Origin: CAZOOK01 sp964581385
GTDB taxonomy: Bacteria; Pseudomonadota; Gammaproteobacteria; Nevskiales; Nevskiaceae
NCBI GenBank assembly: GCA_964581385.1
Contig: CAZOOK010000041.1
Location: 1 to 43,555 of the forward strand
Direction of reading: 5' to 3'
DNA length: 43,555 nt
The notes under the pieces were generated by a model, which saw only the letters and a program-made list of their open reading frames with translations, did no database searches and was not told the origin of the DNA. A program made the position numbers and the translations under genes. Positions 9,005 to 16,648 of this stretch are shown here, in pieces (position 1 is the stretch's first letter; each line of letters opens with the position of its first letter).

Positions 9005-9475
9005 GCAATTGACGATGCCACGGAGCGAAGCGAACCCCGCGTCTGCATACCGTCGTCGTGGCGGCTAGTAATCTGATTAAACTGCGGCATCATTCCCGAT
9101 ATGGACTCGCCAAAGGTCCGCAAGCCGACCGGCAAATCTTCGATGGAGCCACGGCTCGTCAAGCATGCCAAGCACCGAGTACAGGATGCGTATTAGGCGA
9201 TCATGTATGCCTGACACCTGCCCCGGCCCGTCCCCGTTTCTTCGATATTTACGCCACCCGCACGTCTATTCTCAGAATAACAGGTTGGCGGATCATTCCT
9301 CCCCCGATGATGTAGTGATAACAAATTAATACGAGATCTATCCGCCAAATGCGTCACACCCTGTAACCTGGGATCTCGCACCTCTTGACGTCGGCGACGG
9401 ATTACCGAATGCTGGCAACCTATTTGCTGCAATGCGCTCGGCCAGCCACTTTCGTAGGCAACCTAGAAAACCGCC
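9005..9475. other. Divergent intergenic region between the barrel gene and the TPR gene
   Basis: About 470 bp separate two divergently transcribed genes, so promoters for both must lie here. Open frames within it have no family signature. A TTGACG at 9385-9390 has no good -10 partner 17 bases on. A sigma-28-like pair at 9078-9102 has wrong spacing. I see no RNA gene. Confidence 0.5.
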
Positions 9476-10069
9476 ATGCCTGACTCCTCCCTCGATAATG
9501 AAGAGCTTTTTCGTATTGCCGTCATCGACATGAAGGAAGGACGCCATGAAGAAGCGATCGGCCGGCTTAAAAGGCTGATCGAGCTCGATCCAGAAAATGC
9601 CAACGCGCACTGCCTGCTCGGCGCGGAACACGCAGAGCTGGGACTGTTCGATCGAGCGGCGACTGAGCTGGAACACGCAATTGCCTTAAACCCGTCGCTC
9701 GCGGTGGCGCACTTTCAGCTCGGTCTGATCCATTTCATCCGCAACGATTCCCAGAAAGCGAACGACTGCTGGATACAGCTGAATGGACTTCCGGAATCTG
9801 CGGCATTGGACGCTTTTTCAAAATCCCTGCTTCTGGCCACATCGGGCGAACTCAAGGGAGCCCTGGCCGAAATCCAGCGTGGATTGACATCGAATCCCAG
9901 CGAAGCGTTGGCGCGCGACATGAATAAAATCAAGGCGCAGATTGAAGATCAGTTACAGCAACAAACCGGCGAACCCGGTGCAAAAGCCACGGGCGATGCG
10001 AAACACGCGCTGTTAAACAACTACTCGGATTTGTCGCAGACGCCGGGTTCGCGCCGCAAAATGAACTAG
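9476..10069 (+). CDS. TPR-repeat protein flanking the flagellar operon
   Basis: The 197-residue soluble protein has three to four tetratricopeptide repeats: EEAIGRLKRLIELDPENANA, LGLFDRAATELEHAIALNPS, AVAHFQLGLIHFIRND and a fourth near residues 120-145. The C-terminus is polar and probably disordered. There is no signal peptide or membrane segment, so it is predicted cytoplasmic. Its layout matches the 181-residue TPR protein at 31729-32274 almost block for block (D.EEL, A..D at the start; NP..AV..FQLG..HF; then GEL..A), so the two look like paralogs at opposite ends of the flagellar operon. A chaperone or assembly role for export substrates is inference. Confidence 0.8.
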   Translation: MPDSSLDNEELFRIAVIDMKEGRHEEAIGRLKRLIELDPENANAHCLLGAEHAELGLFDRAATELEHAIALNPSLAVAHFQLGLIHFIRNDSQKANDCWIQLNGLPESAALDAFSKSLLLATSGELKGALAEIQRGLTSNPSEALARDMNKIKAQIEDQLQQQTGEPGAKATGDAKHALLNNYSDLSQTPGSRRKMN

Positions 10070-10080
10070 TGGATGGGCTA

Positions 10081-10116
10081 TAACGGAGAAGTCGGAAGCG
10101 CCCACTTCCTCCGTTA
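10081..10116 (+). other. Stem-loop between the TPR gene and the small downstream gene
   Basis: Outer arms TAACGGAG (10081-10088) and CTCCGTTA (10109-10116) pair perfectly, and GGAAG (10094-10098) can pair with CTTCC (10105-10109) inside. No T-run follows, so termination would be weak. It may be an mRNA structure or attenuator ahead of the TTG-started gene at 10147. Confidence 0.35.
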
Positions 10117-10146
10117 CAAACCACTAAACACATCGGGATTTCGATT

Positions 10147-10533
10147 TTGGCAAAGATCGACGGTACATCGGAACTGATCAACGCATTGCGGAGCCAGCTT
10201 GTTGCCCGCTCAGACGCGCTGCGCACGTCGCCTGCACGGACGGAACGAACCGCAACAGCCGATGCAACGCCTGCCAGCATTGTCAGTATCGAAGAGTTGC
10301 GCAAGCGTCTGGGCCGCGAGATCAGGAGCCTGGATCTCAAACTCCCTGAAAATCGACGTCAGGCCAGAATCCTGTTCATCGAATCGGTGATTGGGTGGGA
10401 TTTTGGCGATGCTCTTCTGAACGATCCAAGATTCAGTATTTTCGTGCGGGATGTCGAAACATCCATGGTCAGCGACCCCAAGATTGCGGAAACGCTGGAT
10501 AAAATCTTGCTGGACTTACAAACCTCCGCGTAA
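10147..10533 (+). CDS. Unrecognised 128-residue protein beside the flagellar operon
   Basis: The frame starts with TTG at 10147, preceded by GGGA eight bases away; no better ATG lies in frame upstream. The N-terminal ~45 residues are polar. The C-terminal ~80 look like a compact helical domain (SIEELRKRLGREIRSLDLKL, then ARILFIESVIGWDFGDALLN, ending AETLDKILLDLQTS). There is no signal peptide, membrane helix or Cys motif, so it should be cytoplasmic. I do not recognise the family. It is co-directional with the TPR gene and its stop is three bases from the converging fliA stop. Size and context would suit an export chaperone or a regulator of the device, but that is only position-based. Confidence 0.65.
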   Translation: MAKIDGTSELINALRSQLVARSDALRTSPARTERTATADATPASIVSIEELRKRLGREIRSLDLKLPENRRQARILFIESVIGWDFGDALLNDPRFSIFVRDVETSMVSDPKIAETLDKILLDLQTSA

Positions 10534-10536
10534 ACA

Positions 10537-11307
10537 TCAGGCCTCTAGGCTCAACATCCCTTTCTTGCGCTGACGTGCGCGCAACGACTTCAGCGCCCGT
10601 GCATGCAGCTGGGATATCCGGCCCTTGGACAAGCTGAGCAGATCAGCGATATCGGTAAAGGCGAGCCCTTCAAAATAGTGATATTTGACGACCACCCGGT
10701 CCGGATCCTGTAATTCTTCGACGAGCTGCCGCAGCGACTCGCTCAGCGCTGAAAACTCGCCGGGCACGTCACTCTTGCCGGTGGATATATCCTCTGCGAG
10801 GAACATTCCAGTGCCTTCGAGCATGTGGCCGATGGCCAGCCCCAGCGCGACTTCGACCATGCGCGCGAATTCATCGTGCCCCGATTCCTTGGAAGACGCT
10901 TCCCGCAACGAAGCAGCGCGCTCACGGCGGATGCGCCGCCGAAACGCGCCTTGCGCATGCAGTTCTGAGTTTTGATCCAACCCGTTCAGGATTGTGCCGC
11001 GAACGCGCTTGGCCGCGAACGACTTGAAAGCAATCCCCCGATCCGGATCGAACCGGCTCATGGCATCCAGCAGACCGATGATCCCGAATTGCACGAGATC
11101 GCGGTAGTCGACGCCCTGAAGCTCGGTTGCGTTATAGACCGCAGCGGCAATACCTCTGGCCAGCCCCAGGTACATCAATACCAGCTGAATTTTCGCCTCA
11201 CGGCCCCCTTCGGCACGCGATTCCAGCCAGAGCGCGCGTTCTTTCGCCGGAATTGCACCATCGTCCTGACCGCCGCGGCGGCTGCCCTCCGTCTGATCGC
11301 GCCCCAC
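10537..11307 (-). CDS. fliA: Flagellar sigma factor, sigma-28 (FliA)
   Basis: The 256-residue product carries sigma-70-family region 2 (DLVQFGIIGLLDAMSRFDPD and the following FKSFAAKRVRGTILNGL), region 3, and a region 4 helix-turn-helix (AFTDIADLLSLSKGRISQLH). This is the FliA/SigD arrangement, lacking region 1. The start is placed at GTG 11307 because GAGGG lies nine bases upstream; the frame extends to 11400 but would run into fliP. It is the last gene of the flagellar operon, 47 bases after fliP. FliA normally drives late filament and motor genes and is held by anti-sigma FlgM until hook completion. Neither flgM nor any obvious sigma-28-dependent late gene is in this window. Confidence 0.93.
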   Translation of the reverse strand: MGRDQTEGSRRGGQDDGAIPAKERALWLESRAEGGREAKIQLVLMYLGLARGIAAAVYNATELQGVDYRDLVQFGIIGLLDAMSRFDPDRGIAFKSFAAKRVRGTILNGLDQNSELHAQGAFRRRIRRERAASLREASSKESGHDEFARMVEVALGLAIGHMLEGTGMFLAEDISTGKSDVPGEFSALSESLRQLVEELQDPDRVVVKYHYFEGLAFTDIADLLSLSKGRISQLHARALKSLRARQRKKGMLSLEA

Positions 11308-11354
11308 TTCAGTTTTCCCTCGTGGAGATCTTGAATCTGAAATGAGGCATGGCG

Positions 11355-12119
11355 TCAGCCGTGGAAGCTTCTGACCAGCGACTCCACCAGCAAGCTCCAA
11401 CCGTCGATCAGAACAAACATGAGGATCTTCAATGGCAGTGATATTGCCAACGGTGGCACCATGATCATGCCCAGGGACATGAGTACACTCGCCACGACCA
11501 AATCGATCAGAACGAATGGAAGAAAGACGATAAACCCGATCTCGAACGCAGTGCGAAGCTCGCTGAGCATGTAAGCCGGAACCAGCTCGAACATCCCGAC
11601 TTCATCGACTGTTTTCGGCAAGTCCTTGTGCGCCAGCTCGCGAATCAGGGCGATGTCCTTGTCGCGGGTCTGCTTGATCAGAAACTGCTTCAGCGGTTTG
11701 CTGCCAATATCAAAAGCCTGTTGCTCGTTAAGCTGCCCATTCAGATAGGGAGTAACGGCGGTTTGGTTGATTTGTTCGAATACCGGCGACATCGTGAACA
11801 CGGTCAGGAACATGGCCAGGCTGATCAGCACCGAATTCGGCGGCGTTGAATTCATCCCAATACCCTGCCGCAGCATCGCAAGCACGATGATGATGCGGGT
11901 GAAGGACGTAACCGATACCAGAAGAGCCGGCAGAAAACTCAGAGCGGTAAGAAACAGAACGATTTTGACGGGCCCTGATAACGCTTGATGTCCCGCATCG
12001 GAGAATTGCACGGTCCCGCCTGGGAAACTCAAATCCGCGGCTGTCGCGATACAGCATGTGGCGAGCAACAGTCCGCTCACCAAGATCATCGCAACATGCC
12101 GCAGCTTCAGCCAGGACAT
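11355..12119 (-). CDS. fliP: Flagellar export gate protein FliP
   Basis: The 254-residue product has an N-terminal signal-like segment, the highly conserved FliP block (ALSFLPALLVSVTSFTRIII, then LAMLRQGIGMNSTPPN) and C-terminal helices ending PLKILMFVLIDGWSLLVESL. Five FliP subunits with FliQ and FliR form the core export channel in the inner membrane. The ATG at 12119 overlaps the fliO stop (TGATG). A GTG three bases earlier has better spacing from GGAG and could also be used. The protein is full length and normal for the family. Confidence 0.95.
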   Translation of the reverse strand: MSWLKLRHVAMILVSGLLLATCCIATAADLSFPGGTVQFSDAGHQALSGPVKIVLFLTALSFLPALLVSVTSFTRIIIVLAMLRQGIGMNSTPPNSVLISLAMFLTVFTMSPVFEQINQTAVTPYLNGQLNEQQAFDIGSKPLKQFLIKQTRDKDIALIRELAHKDLPKTVDEVGMFELVPAYMLSELRTAFEIGFIVFLPFVLIDLVVASVLMSLGMIMVPPLAISLPLKILMFVLIDGWSLLVESLVRSFHG

Positions 12120-12658
12120 CACTGCGGATCTCCGTTACTTAGTATTTCGTCGGACATTTCTTTCGACGCGAGCATGAGCAATGACTGGCCGTTGTCGGCA
12201 AAAATCACCGTTTTTGACTGGTCGATCTCGACCGTAACAATCGACAACCGTGAAGTGAGTCGGCGCAAATTCACCACTCTGATATTCGTACTTCTCGTAC
12301 TTCCGGAAGCACCGAGCCGTTGCAGAATGCCGCCCCGCCCGGCTTGCTTGACGACGAACGCCGCACCGATCGCAACGACGAGGACGAACGCGGCGGCAAC
12401 ACCCGCGTGCATCCACAGATCGCCATCGTCGTGACGGAATTCGAGCGGCGCCGATGATGCCGAAACCATAGCCGTGGCCGACGGCTCGCACTCTGCCGGC
12501 ATCGCCACAAGGAACGCACTGACCATCATCGAGCACATGGCGATCAGCTGGATGCGACAGCCGACTCGCTTCGAGATCGCGAAGCAATTAGTAGCCGCGG
12601 CGATATCGTCGTCCGCCGACGCTATCCGCCTGCCATCTGTGGCAGCGCCGTTCCGCAT
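12119..12658 (-). CDS. fliO: Flagellar biosynthesis protein FliO
   Basis: About 179 residues: a hydrophobic N-terminal stretch (IQLIAMCSMMVSAFLVAM), a second membrane helix (GVAAAFVLVVAIGAAFVV), then a small cytoplasmic beta domain (IRVVNLRRLTSRLSIVTVEI) typical of FliO/FliZ. FliO helps FliP assemble into the export gate. It sits between fliN and fliP, its canonical place. The frame is open to 12688 within fliN. I chose the ATG at 12658, just after the fliN stop, although no clear ribosome site precedes it. FliO is poorly conserved, so position carries much of the assignment. Confidence 0.82.
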   Translation of the reverse strand: MRNGAATDGRRIASADDDIAAATNCFAISKRVGCRIQLIAMCSMMVSAFLVAMPAECEPSATAMVSASSAPLEFRHDDGDLWMHAGVAAAFVLVVAIGAAFVVKQAGRGGILQRLGASGSTRSTNIRVVNLRRLTSRLSIVTVEIDQSKTVIFADNGQSLLMLASKEMSDEILSNGDPQ

Positions 12659-12662
12659 GGAT

Positions 12663-13007
12663 TCAGGAATCAGCGATTTCGACGACACGCAAACCGAGAC
12701 TGTCGCCGATGACCACTAGCTCACCGCGCGCGACAATTTTTCCGTCGATGAATAGATCGAGCGGTTCATTGATCTGACGGTCCAGCGCCACGAGGTCGCC
12801 GACGCGAAGATCGAACAGTTTGCCGACGCTGATCTCGGCCTCACCCAGCGACACCGAAACACGAACTTTGACGCCCCGGATCAAATCGAGCTGCTTGCGC
12901 AGGAAGGGTGCTGCTCCTTCGTCGCCGGATGCTTTGAGTTCCGGCATCTCCACGCGCGCCACTTCGGATTTATCAGAAACTTCGTCTTGAGAATGAAGCT
13001 TAGCCAT
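12663..13007 (-). CDS. fliN: Flagellar C-ring protein FliN
   Basis: The 114-residue product has a polar N-terminus and a complete SpoA (surface presentation of antigens) domain: VKVRVSVSLGEAEISVGKLF, then GDLVALDR.INEPLDLFIDGK and GELVVIGDSLGLRVVEI. FliN normally forms the lower C-ring with FliM and docks the FliH-FliI export complex. Keeping it makes sense for secretion even without rotation. It starts with ATG at 13007, five bases after the fliM-like gene, and ends just before fliO. Confidence 0.93.
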   Translation of the reverse strand: MAKLHSQDEVSDKSEVARVEMPELKASGDEGAAPFLRKQLDLIRGVKVRVSVSLGEAEISVGKLFDLRVGDLVALDRQINEPLDLFIDGKIVARGELVVIGDSLGLRVVEIADS

Positions 13008-13012
13008 AGCGA

Positions 13013-13804
13013 TTAGGACGGCCGCGCCGCCTCCAGAGGTTTAACTGCAAATTGATCACCGGCACGACCTGGCCGGCAGCGTCCCAGAAGAGCCCCATCG
13101 ACTCCACGAATTTCCCATGCTGCCGACGGCGGCTGGTCGAGTACGATGACATGTCCCTCGCGAAGATCTTCAAGGTCCTCGATTGCAATGCCGTCGGGCA
13201 GATCGATCGTCACACGCAGACGCAGACGCGTAGCCGATATCGCCGATTGAATTCGTGTCAGTTTTGGCACAGTGCGCGCACGTCGCTCGAGACCGGTCGT
13301 CAGAGTCGCCACGACTTCTGCAGCGATCAACAAATCTGCCGAACAACTTCCGACATTCACCGTCATTCGAACCGCATTGCCTCCGGGCGCGAAAAGATGC
13401 GCGGGGGCTGCACCACTATCGGCATCGATTTCCAGGCCCGCATGGACAACGTTCAATAGCCGGGCCAGCAAATCCACGTAAAGCTTCATTCCGAGATCGA
13501 TGGCGAGAGGGCCGCCATCCGCTGAAGCAGCACTCGCGCCCGCGCTGACGGCGAGCAAGGATTTCAGGAACACATTGGACGCCTGTGTCCAGCCAAGCTC
13601 TTTTTTTCCGGCTCGAACGATCCGCCATGAATCATCGGCATGCGTCAGAACAGACGACGACGCAACGATTTCCGATCCAAGCGCAACCGGCCGCGAATTT
13701 TCCGGCAGCCACAAGTTCGACCACTCGTCGATCGCGGACGCGAAACGGCTGCGCAACTGGTTGCGCTGCGTATCGCCGAGTAAGAAATACGGACGGTAGC
13801 GCAT
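13013..13804 (-). CDS. Divergent FliM-like (SpoA-domain) C-ring protein lacking the CheY-binding N-terminus
   Basis: The 263-residue protein occupies the fliM position directly before fliN. Only its C-terminal ~70 residues resemble a SpoA domain (TRLRLRVTIDLPDGIAIEDL, then REGHVIVLDQPPSAAWEI). Typical FliM has ~330 residues, begins with an EIDALL-type helix that binds phosphorylated CheY, and has a CheC-like middle domain that contacts FliG. Here the N-terminus is MRYRPYFLLGD with no such helix, and the middle resembles the SctQ/HrcQ part of non-flagellar type III systems as much as FliM. ATGA overlap with the flgE stop indicates translational coupling. Whether to call it FliM or a SctQ-like protein is open. 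Confidence 0.68.
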   Translation of the reverse strand: MRYRPYFLLGDTQRNQLRSRFASAIDEWSNLWLPENSRPVALGSEIVASSSVLTHADDSWRIVRAGKKELGWTQASNVFLKSLLAVSAGASAASADGGPLAIDLGMKLYVDLLARLLNVVHAGLEIDADSGAAPAHLFAPGGNAVRMTVNVGSCSADLLIAAEVVATLTTGLERRARTVPKLTRIQSAISATRLRLRVTIDLPDGIAIEDLEDLREGHVIVLDQPPSAAWEIRGVDGALLGRCRPGRAGDQFAVKPLEAARPS

Positions 13805-15024
13805 CAGCCTTGGCTACCTATGCTCTTATATAGATCATCGAGCAATTGGTTCGATACGTTCAGAATCTGCGAACTGCCTTGATAACCGTTTTGCAGCACG
13901 ACGATGGTCGAAAATTCCTGCGACAGGCTCACATTCGACAACTCGATTTCACCAGGCTGCAGCGTTCCGAAACTGTTTTCTCCGGCACGCCCGAACGTCG
14001 GCTTCCCACCGACTTTGGACGCGTCGGCCGTGAATTGCGCTGAGCCGGTGCTCGTCAATACCGATGGATCAGCGAAGTTAGCAAGGGCTATCTGCGGTCC
14101 ACTACTAGTGACACCGTTGGAAAACGTCAGCTGCACCACGCCTTGTTGATTGAAAGCGATCTGCGAAAGCGTACCAGGTGAATTTCCGTCCGGCGTGCCC
14201 GTAATCGTGCTCGTCGTCTGTCCACCTGAAAATGAAGTCACGCCATTTGGAGTTCCAGCATCTCCAAAATTAAGCGTCACGCTCTTGCCGGCCAGCGTGA
14301 CTTGCAACGTGTTGGAACCTTGGACTGGATAACCCGTGCCATTGAATTGAATCTGACTAGCCTGCAATAGTGTCGCGCCAGTTTCATCGGTCACCGTCAC
14401 ATTCCAGACCGTTCCACTCGTGGCGCCGGTGCCCTTGGTGAATTGCAGAGTCAGGGTCTTGTTCTTGCCCGTCGCGTCGATCACGTTCTTGACCGTTGCC
14501 GTACCCGTGGTGCTGGCCGTATCCAGGTTTCCCGAAAATTTGATCTGCGTGGTTGCAACCGCGGCAGCAGCTTGATTTCTGTTGACCTGGATGTCGGAAA
14601 TGTTGCCGCCAGCGTCGATTCCCTGCACGCGTGCGTTGGTCACCGAATCGATGAGAAAACCGTTGTTATCGAAAGTGAATTGGCCGGCCTGTGAAAATAC
14701 CTGCTGACCGTTGTTCTTCAGCACAAAGAAGCCGTTGCCATTAATTGAGAGATCGGTGCCGTTGCCGGTCTGCTCAAAAGGACCTTGCGTGAATACCCTG
14801 CGGGTCCCGGTGAATCGCACACCGTTGCCGGTCGTCAGCGAATCTGGCGGTCCCTGGTCGCTGCCGAAATCCGGATTGGATGGCGTGAGGTCTCTGAATA
14901 ACACATCGTTTCCTTTGAAGCCCGGCGTGTTCAGATTGGCGATGTTGTCGCTGATGCTATTCAGCGCATCTGAATATGCGAGAAGACCGGTGAGACTCGT
15001 GTAGATGCTGGCAAATCCGCTCAT
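13804..15024 (-). CDS. flgE: Flagellar hook protein FlgE
   Basis: The 406-residue product has the N-terminal rod/hook helix motif (TGLLAYSDALNSISDNIANL, then NTPGFKGND), the GNGFFVLKNNGQ box shared by FlgE/F/G, a Thr/Gly-rich surface domain, and the C-terminal helix (LSQEFSTIVVLQNGYQGSSQ). FlgE polymerises into the hook after export. The length is within the family range, so the hook appears intact. It lies two bases after flgD and overlaps the fliM-like start. This is the most distal structural component encoded here; no FlgK or FlgL follows. Confidence 0.94.
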   Translation of the reverse strand: MSGFASIYTSLTGLLAYSDALNSISDNIANLNTPGFKGNDVLFRDLTPSNPDFGSDQGPPDSLTTGNGVRFTGTRRVFTQGPFEQTGNGTDLSINGNGFFVLKNNGQQVFSQAGQFTFDNNGFLIDSVTNARVQGIDAGGNISDIQVNRNQAAAAVATTQIKFSGNLDTASTTGTATVKNVIDATGKNKTLTLQFTKGTGATSGTVWNVTVTDETGATLLQASQIQFNGTGYPVQGSNTLQVTLAGKSVTLNFGDAGTPNGVTSFSGGQTTSTITGTPDGNSPGTLSQIAFNQQGVVQLTFSNGVTSSGPQIALANFADPSVLTSTGSAQFTADASKVGGKPTFGRAGENSFGTLQPGEIELSNVSLSQEFSTIVVLQNGYQGSSQILNVSNQLLDDLYKSIGSQG

Positions 15025-15026
15025 GG

Positions 15027-15440
15027 CTAGCGCACCAATGTGACTTGTGACAGGCCGACGCCCTGGATCGGATTGCCCCCGGATTGGGCGATCGTCAGCG
15101 TTGCTTGTCCATTGTTGAAATTCACAGTCGTGACCTGTCCTGTCAGTGTCTGATTGTTGGACGACACTTCGACGGTGTGCCCGATCAGGCTGATCGCTTG
15201 ATTATTGGATTCCAGATTCAGCAAGCCTTGGATGTTGTCGCTCATGACCTGGGTCTGCTGAATATTGGTGAACTGCGCAAGCTGCGCTAGAAACTCCGTG
15301 TTGTCCACCGGCTTGAGCGGGTCCTGGAACGTCAGCTGCGACAGGAACAGATGCAAGAAATCCTGAATCGACAGTCCCTGCGGCGTGACCGCCCCACCCG
15401 CGCCACTGCCCACATTTCCACCAATCGCGTCAACCGCCAT
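15027..15440 (-). CDS. flgD: Hook-assembly scaffold FlgD (short form)
   Basis: The 137-residue product contains the conserved FlgD N-terminal motif (FLHLFLSQLTFQDPLKPVDN and the TEFLAQLAQFTNIQQ that follows) and a short beta module (GQVTTVNFNNGQATLTI). It caps the growing hook and is needed for FlgE polymerisation. It is shorter than enterobacterial FlgD (about 230 residues), comparable to the compact forms. The ATG at 15440 overlaps the end of the fliK-like gene by 11 bases. Confidence 0.92.
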   Translation of the reverse strand: MAVDAIGGNVGSGAGGAVTPQGLSIQDFLHLFLSQLTFQDPLKPVDNTEFLAQLAQFTNIQQTQVMSDNIQGLLNLESNNQAISLIGHTVEVSSNNQTLTGQVTTVNFNNGQATLTIAQSGGNPIQGVGLSQVTLVR

Positions 15441-16182
15441 AACCGTTCTCCTTCAATACTCGTAGATCCAGCTGTCGACCGCCTTCATTCATCATCACGG
15501 ACTGCTCCGCAGTTCGTTCGCCAACTGAATGCAGGACACTGCGGCCGTTGATTTTGAGACTCGTCAGCGCAACGCCAAGCCATGACAGCTTGACCCGCAA
15601 CGATGCTCCGATGTCGGGGTTTGCAGTCGCAGGTATCGCGGCATCGCGAATCCAGACATGGGCGATGGTTCCATCCGTCGCGACGGTCACCCGATTCGAG
15701 TGTTCGGCGATATCATCGGCCGCAAACCACGATGGCGGTAGCGCTGCCGCGCGCGCACCAGCACTATCGTCAGCCTGCATTGCGTCAGATGAGGAAAGCA
15801 ATACTGGCGTCACTATTCCCGATTGCGCTGATTCCAGCCCTGCGCCGTCTCGCAAATCAACGGCATCTGACACCTCCGCCGTCGACGGGTACATCACAGC
15901 TCCTTCGTCGCTCCCGAACAAATCTGACACGGCCGAAAAGCGATGTTCTTCTGCGCCACCAACACCAGGAGCTTCTTCCCCGATGGTTGACGTCGATACA
16001 TTTTTTTCGACATCCGCGCGTGCCGCCGAATCGGGAGTGGTCTCCACCGTCCGCCGATCGAACAGCGAGTCAAAATCACTGGTCTCCCAGGACGCTTTTT
16101 TATCCGAAGCATAGGCATGCGGATCCATGTCCCAGCGACTGATGCCCGAGGTACCGCCTGGATTTGGCAATAGAGGTCCCAT
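15430..16182 (-). CDS. Probable hook-length control protein (FliK-like)
   Basis: The 250-residue protein has a low-complexity polar N-terminal two-thirds and a compact C-terminal ~65 residues (ASLRVKLSWLGVALTSLKIN, then QLDLRVLKENGYGG). FliK has the same plan: a long unstructured ruler and a C-terminal domain that switches FlhB specificity. The conserved FliK hook domain is not clearly recognisable, so the call rests mostly on position between fliJ and flgD. Start ATG 16182 has GAGG nine bases upstream, inside the end of fliJ; an in-frame TTG at 16212 is less likely. Confidence 0.6.
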   Translation of the reverse strand: MGPLLPNPGGTSGISRWDMDPHAYASDKKASWETSDFDSLFDRRTVETTPDSAARADVEKNVSTSTIGEEAPGVGGAEEHRFSAVSDLFGSDEGAVMYPSTAEVSDAVDLRDGAGLESAQSGIVTPVLLSSSDAMQADDSAGARAAALPPSWFAADDIAEHSNRVTVATDGTIAHVWIRDAAIPATANPDIGASLRVKLSWLGVALTSLKINGRSVLHSVGERTAEQSVMMNEGGRQLDLRVLKENGYGG

Positions 16183-16186
16183 TGCT

Positions 16187-16648
16187 CTATTCCTCACTGC
16201 GCCCGCGACCAAGCAGCCATAGCTCGTCGAGCTGCTGCTGATCGTGAGTACGACCGATCGATGAAATCAGGTTCTTCTCTTCCTGCTCCCGCTCATCGAG
16301 CTTTTGCAGACGCACTTGGCTACGCGTCACCGATTCACGCTCGGCGAACATTCTGGTTTCGATACGTGCAACTTCGTCGCGCGCAGCGGCGACCGCGTGC
16401 AGGCTGTGCTCGATGTGCGAAGTGCCGGACTGATACAGGGCGAGATTAAGCATCTGACCCGGCCGTAACTGTCGCTGCAAGTCGGCCATTCCTGTATCGA
16501 CGGTTTTCAGCGCTTGCGCGTGAACCGCATTTTCCGATTCCAGCGACGACAGCGTCTGCCGCAATTCCTGACGCTCTTCCTCTAAATCCAGTCGAGTACG
16601 CCGCGACAGCCACTCGATCACTTTCAAACGACGCGACGAAGTTTTCAC
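16187..16648 (-). CDS. fliJ: Flagellar export protein FliJ
   Basis: The 153-residue product is almost entirely charged coiled coil (for example RLDLEEERQELRQTLSSLES and RMFAERESVTRSQVRLQKL), as expected for FliJ. FliJ sits inside the FliI hexamer like a rotor stalk and contacts FlhA. The GTG start at 16648 overlaps the fliI stop and is preceded by GGAG at good spacing. Sequence conservation in FliJ is low, so gene order supports the call. Confidence 0.85.
   Translation of the reverse strand: MKTSSRRLKVIEWLSRRTRLDLEEERQELRQTLSSLESENAVHAQALKTVDTGMADLQRQLRPGQMLNLALYQSGTSHIEHSLHAVAAARDEVARIETRMFAERESVTRSQVRLQKLDEREQEEKNLISSIGRTHDQQQLDELWLLGRGRSEE

Noticed and set aside
9078..9102. Sigma-28-like promoter (TAAA ... 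CCGATAT) upstream of the TPR gene at 9476
   Set aside because: The spacing between TAAA and CCGATAT is 14 bases where the consensus needs 16, and it lies about 370 bases from the gene.
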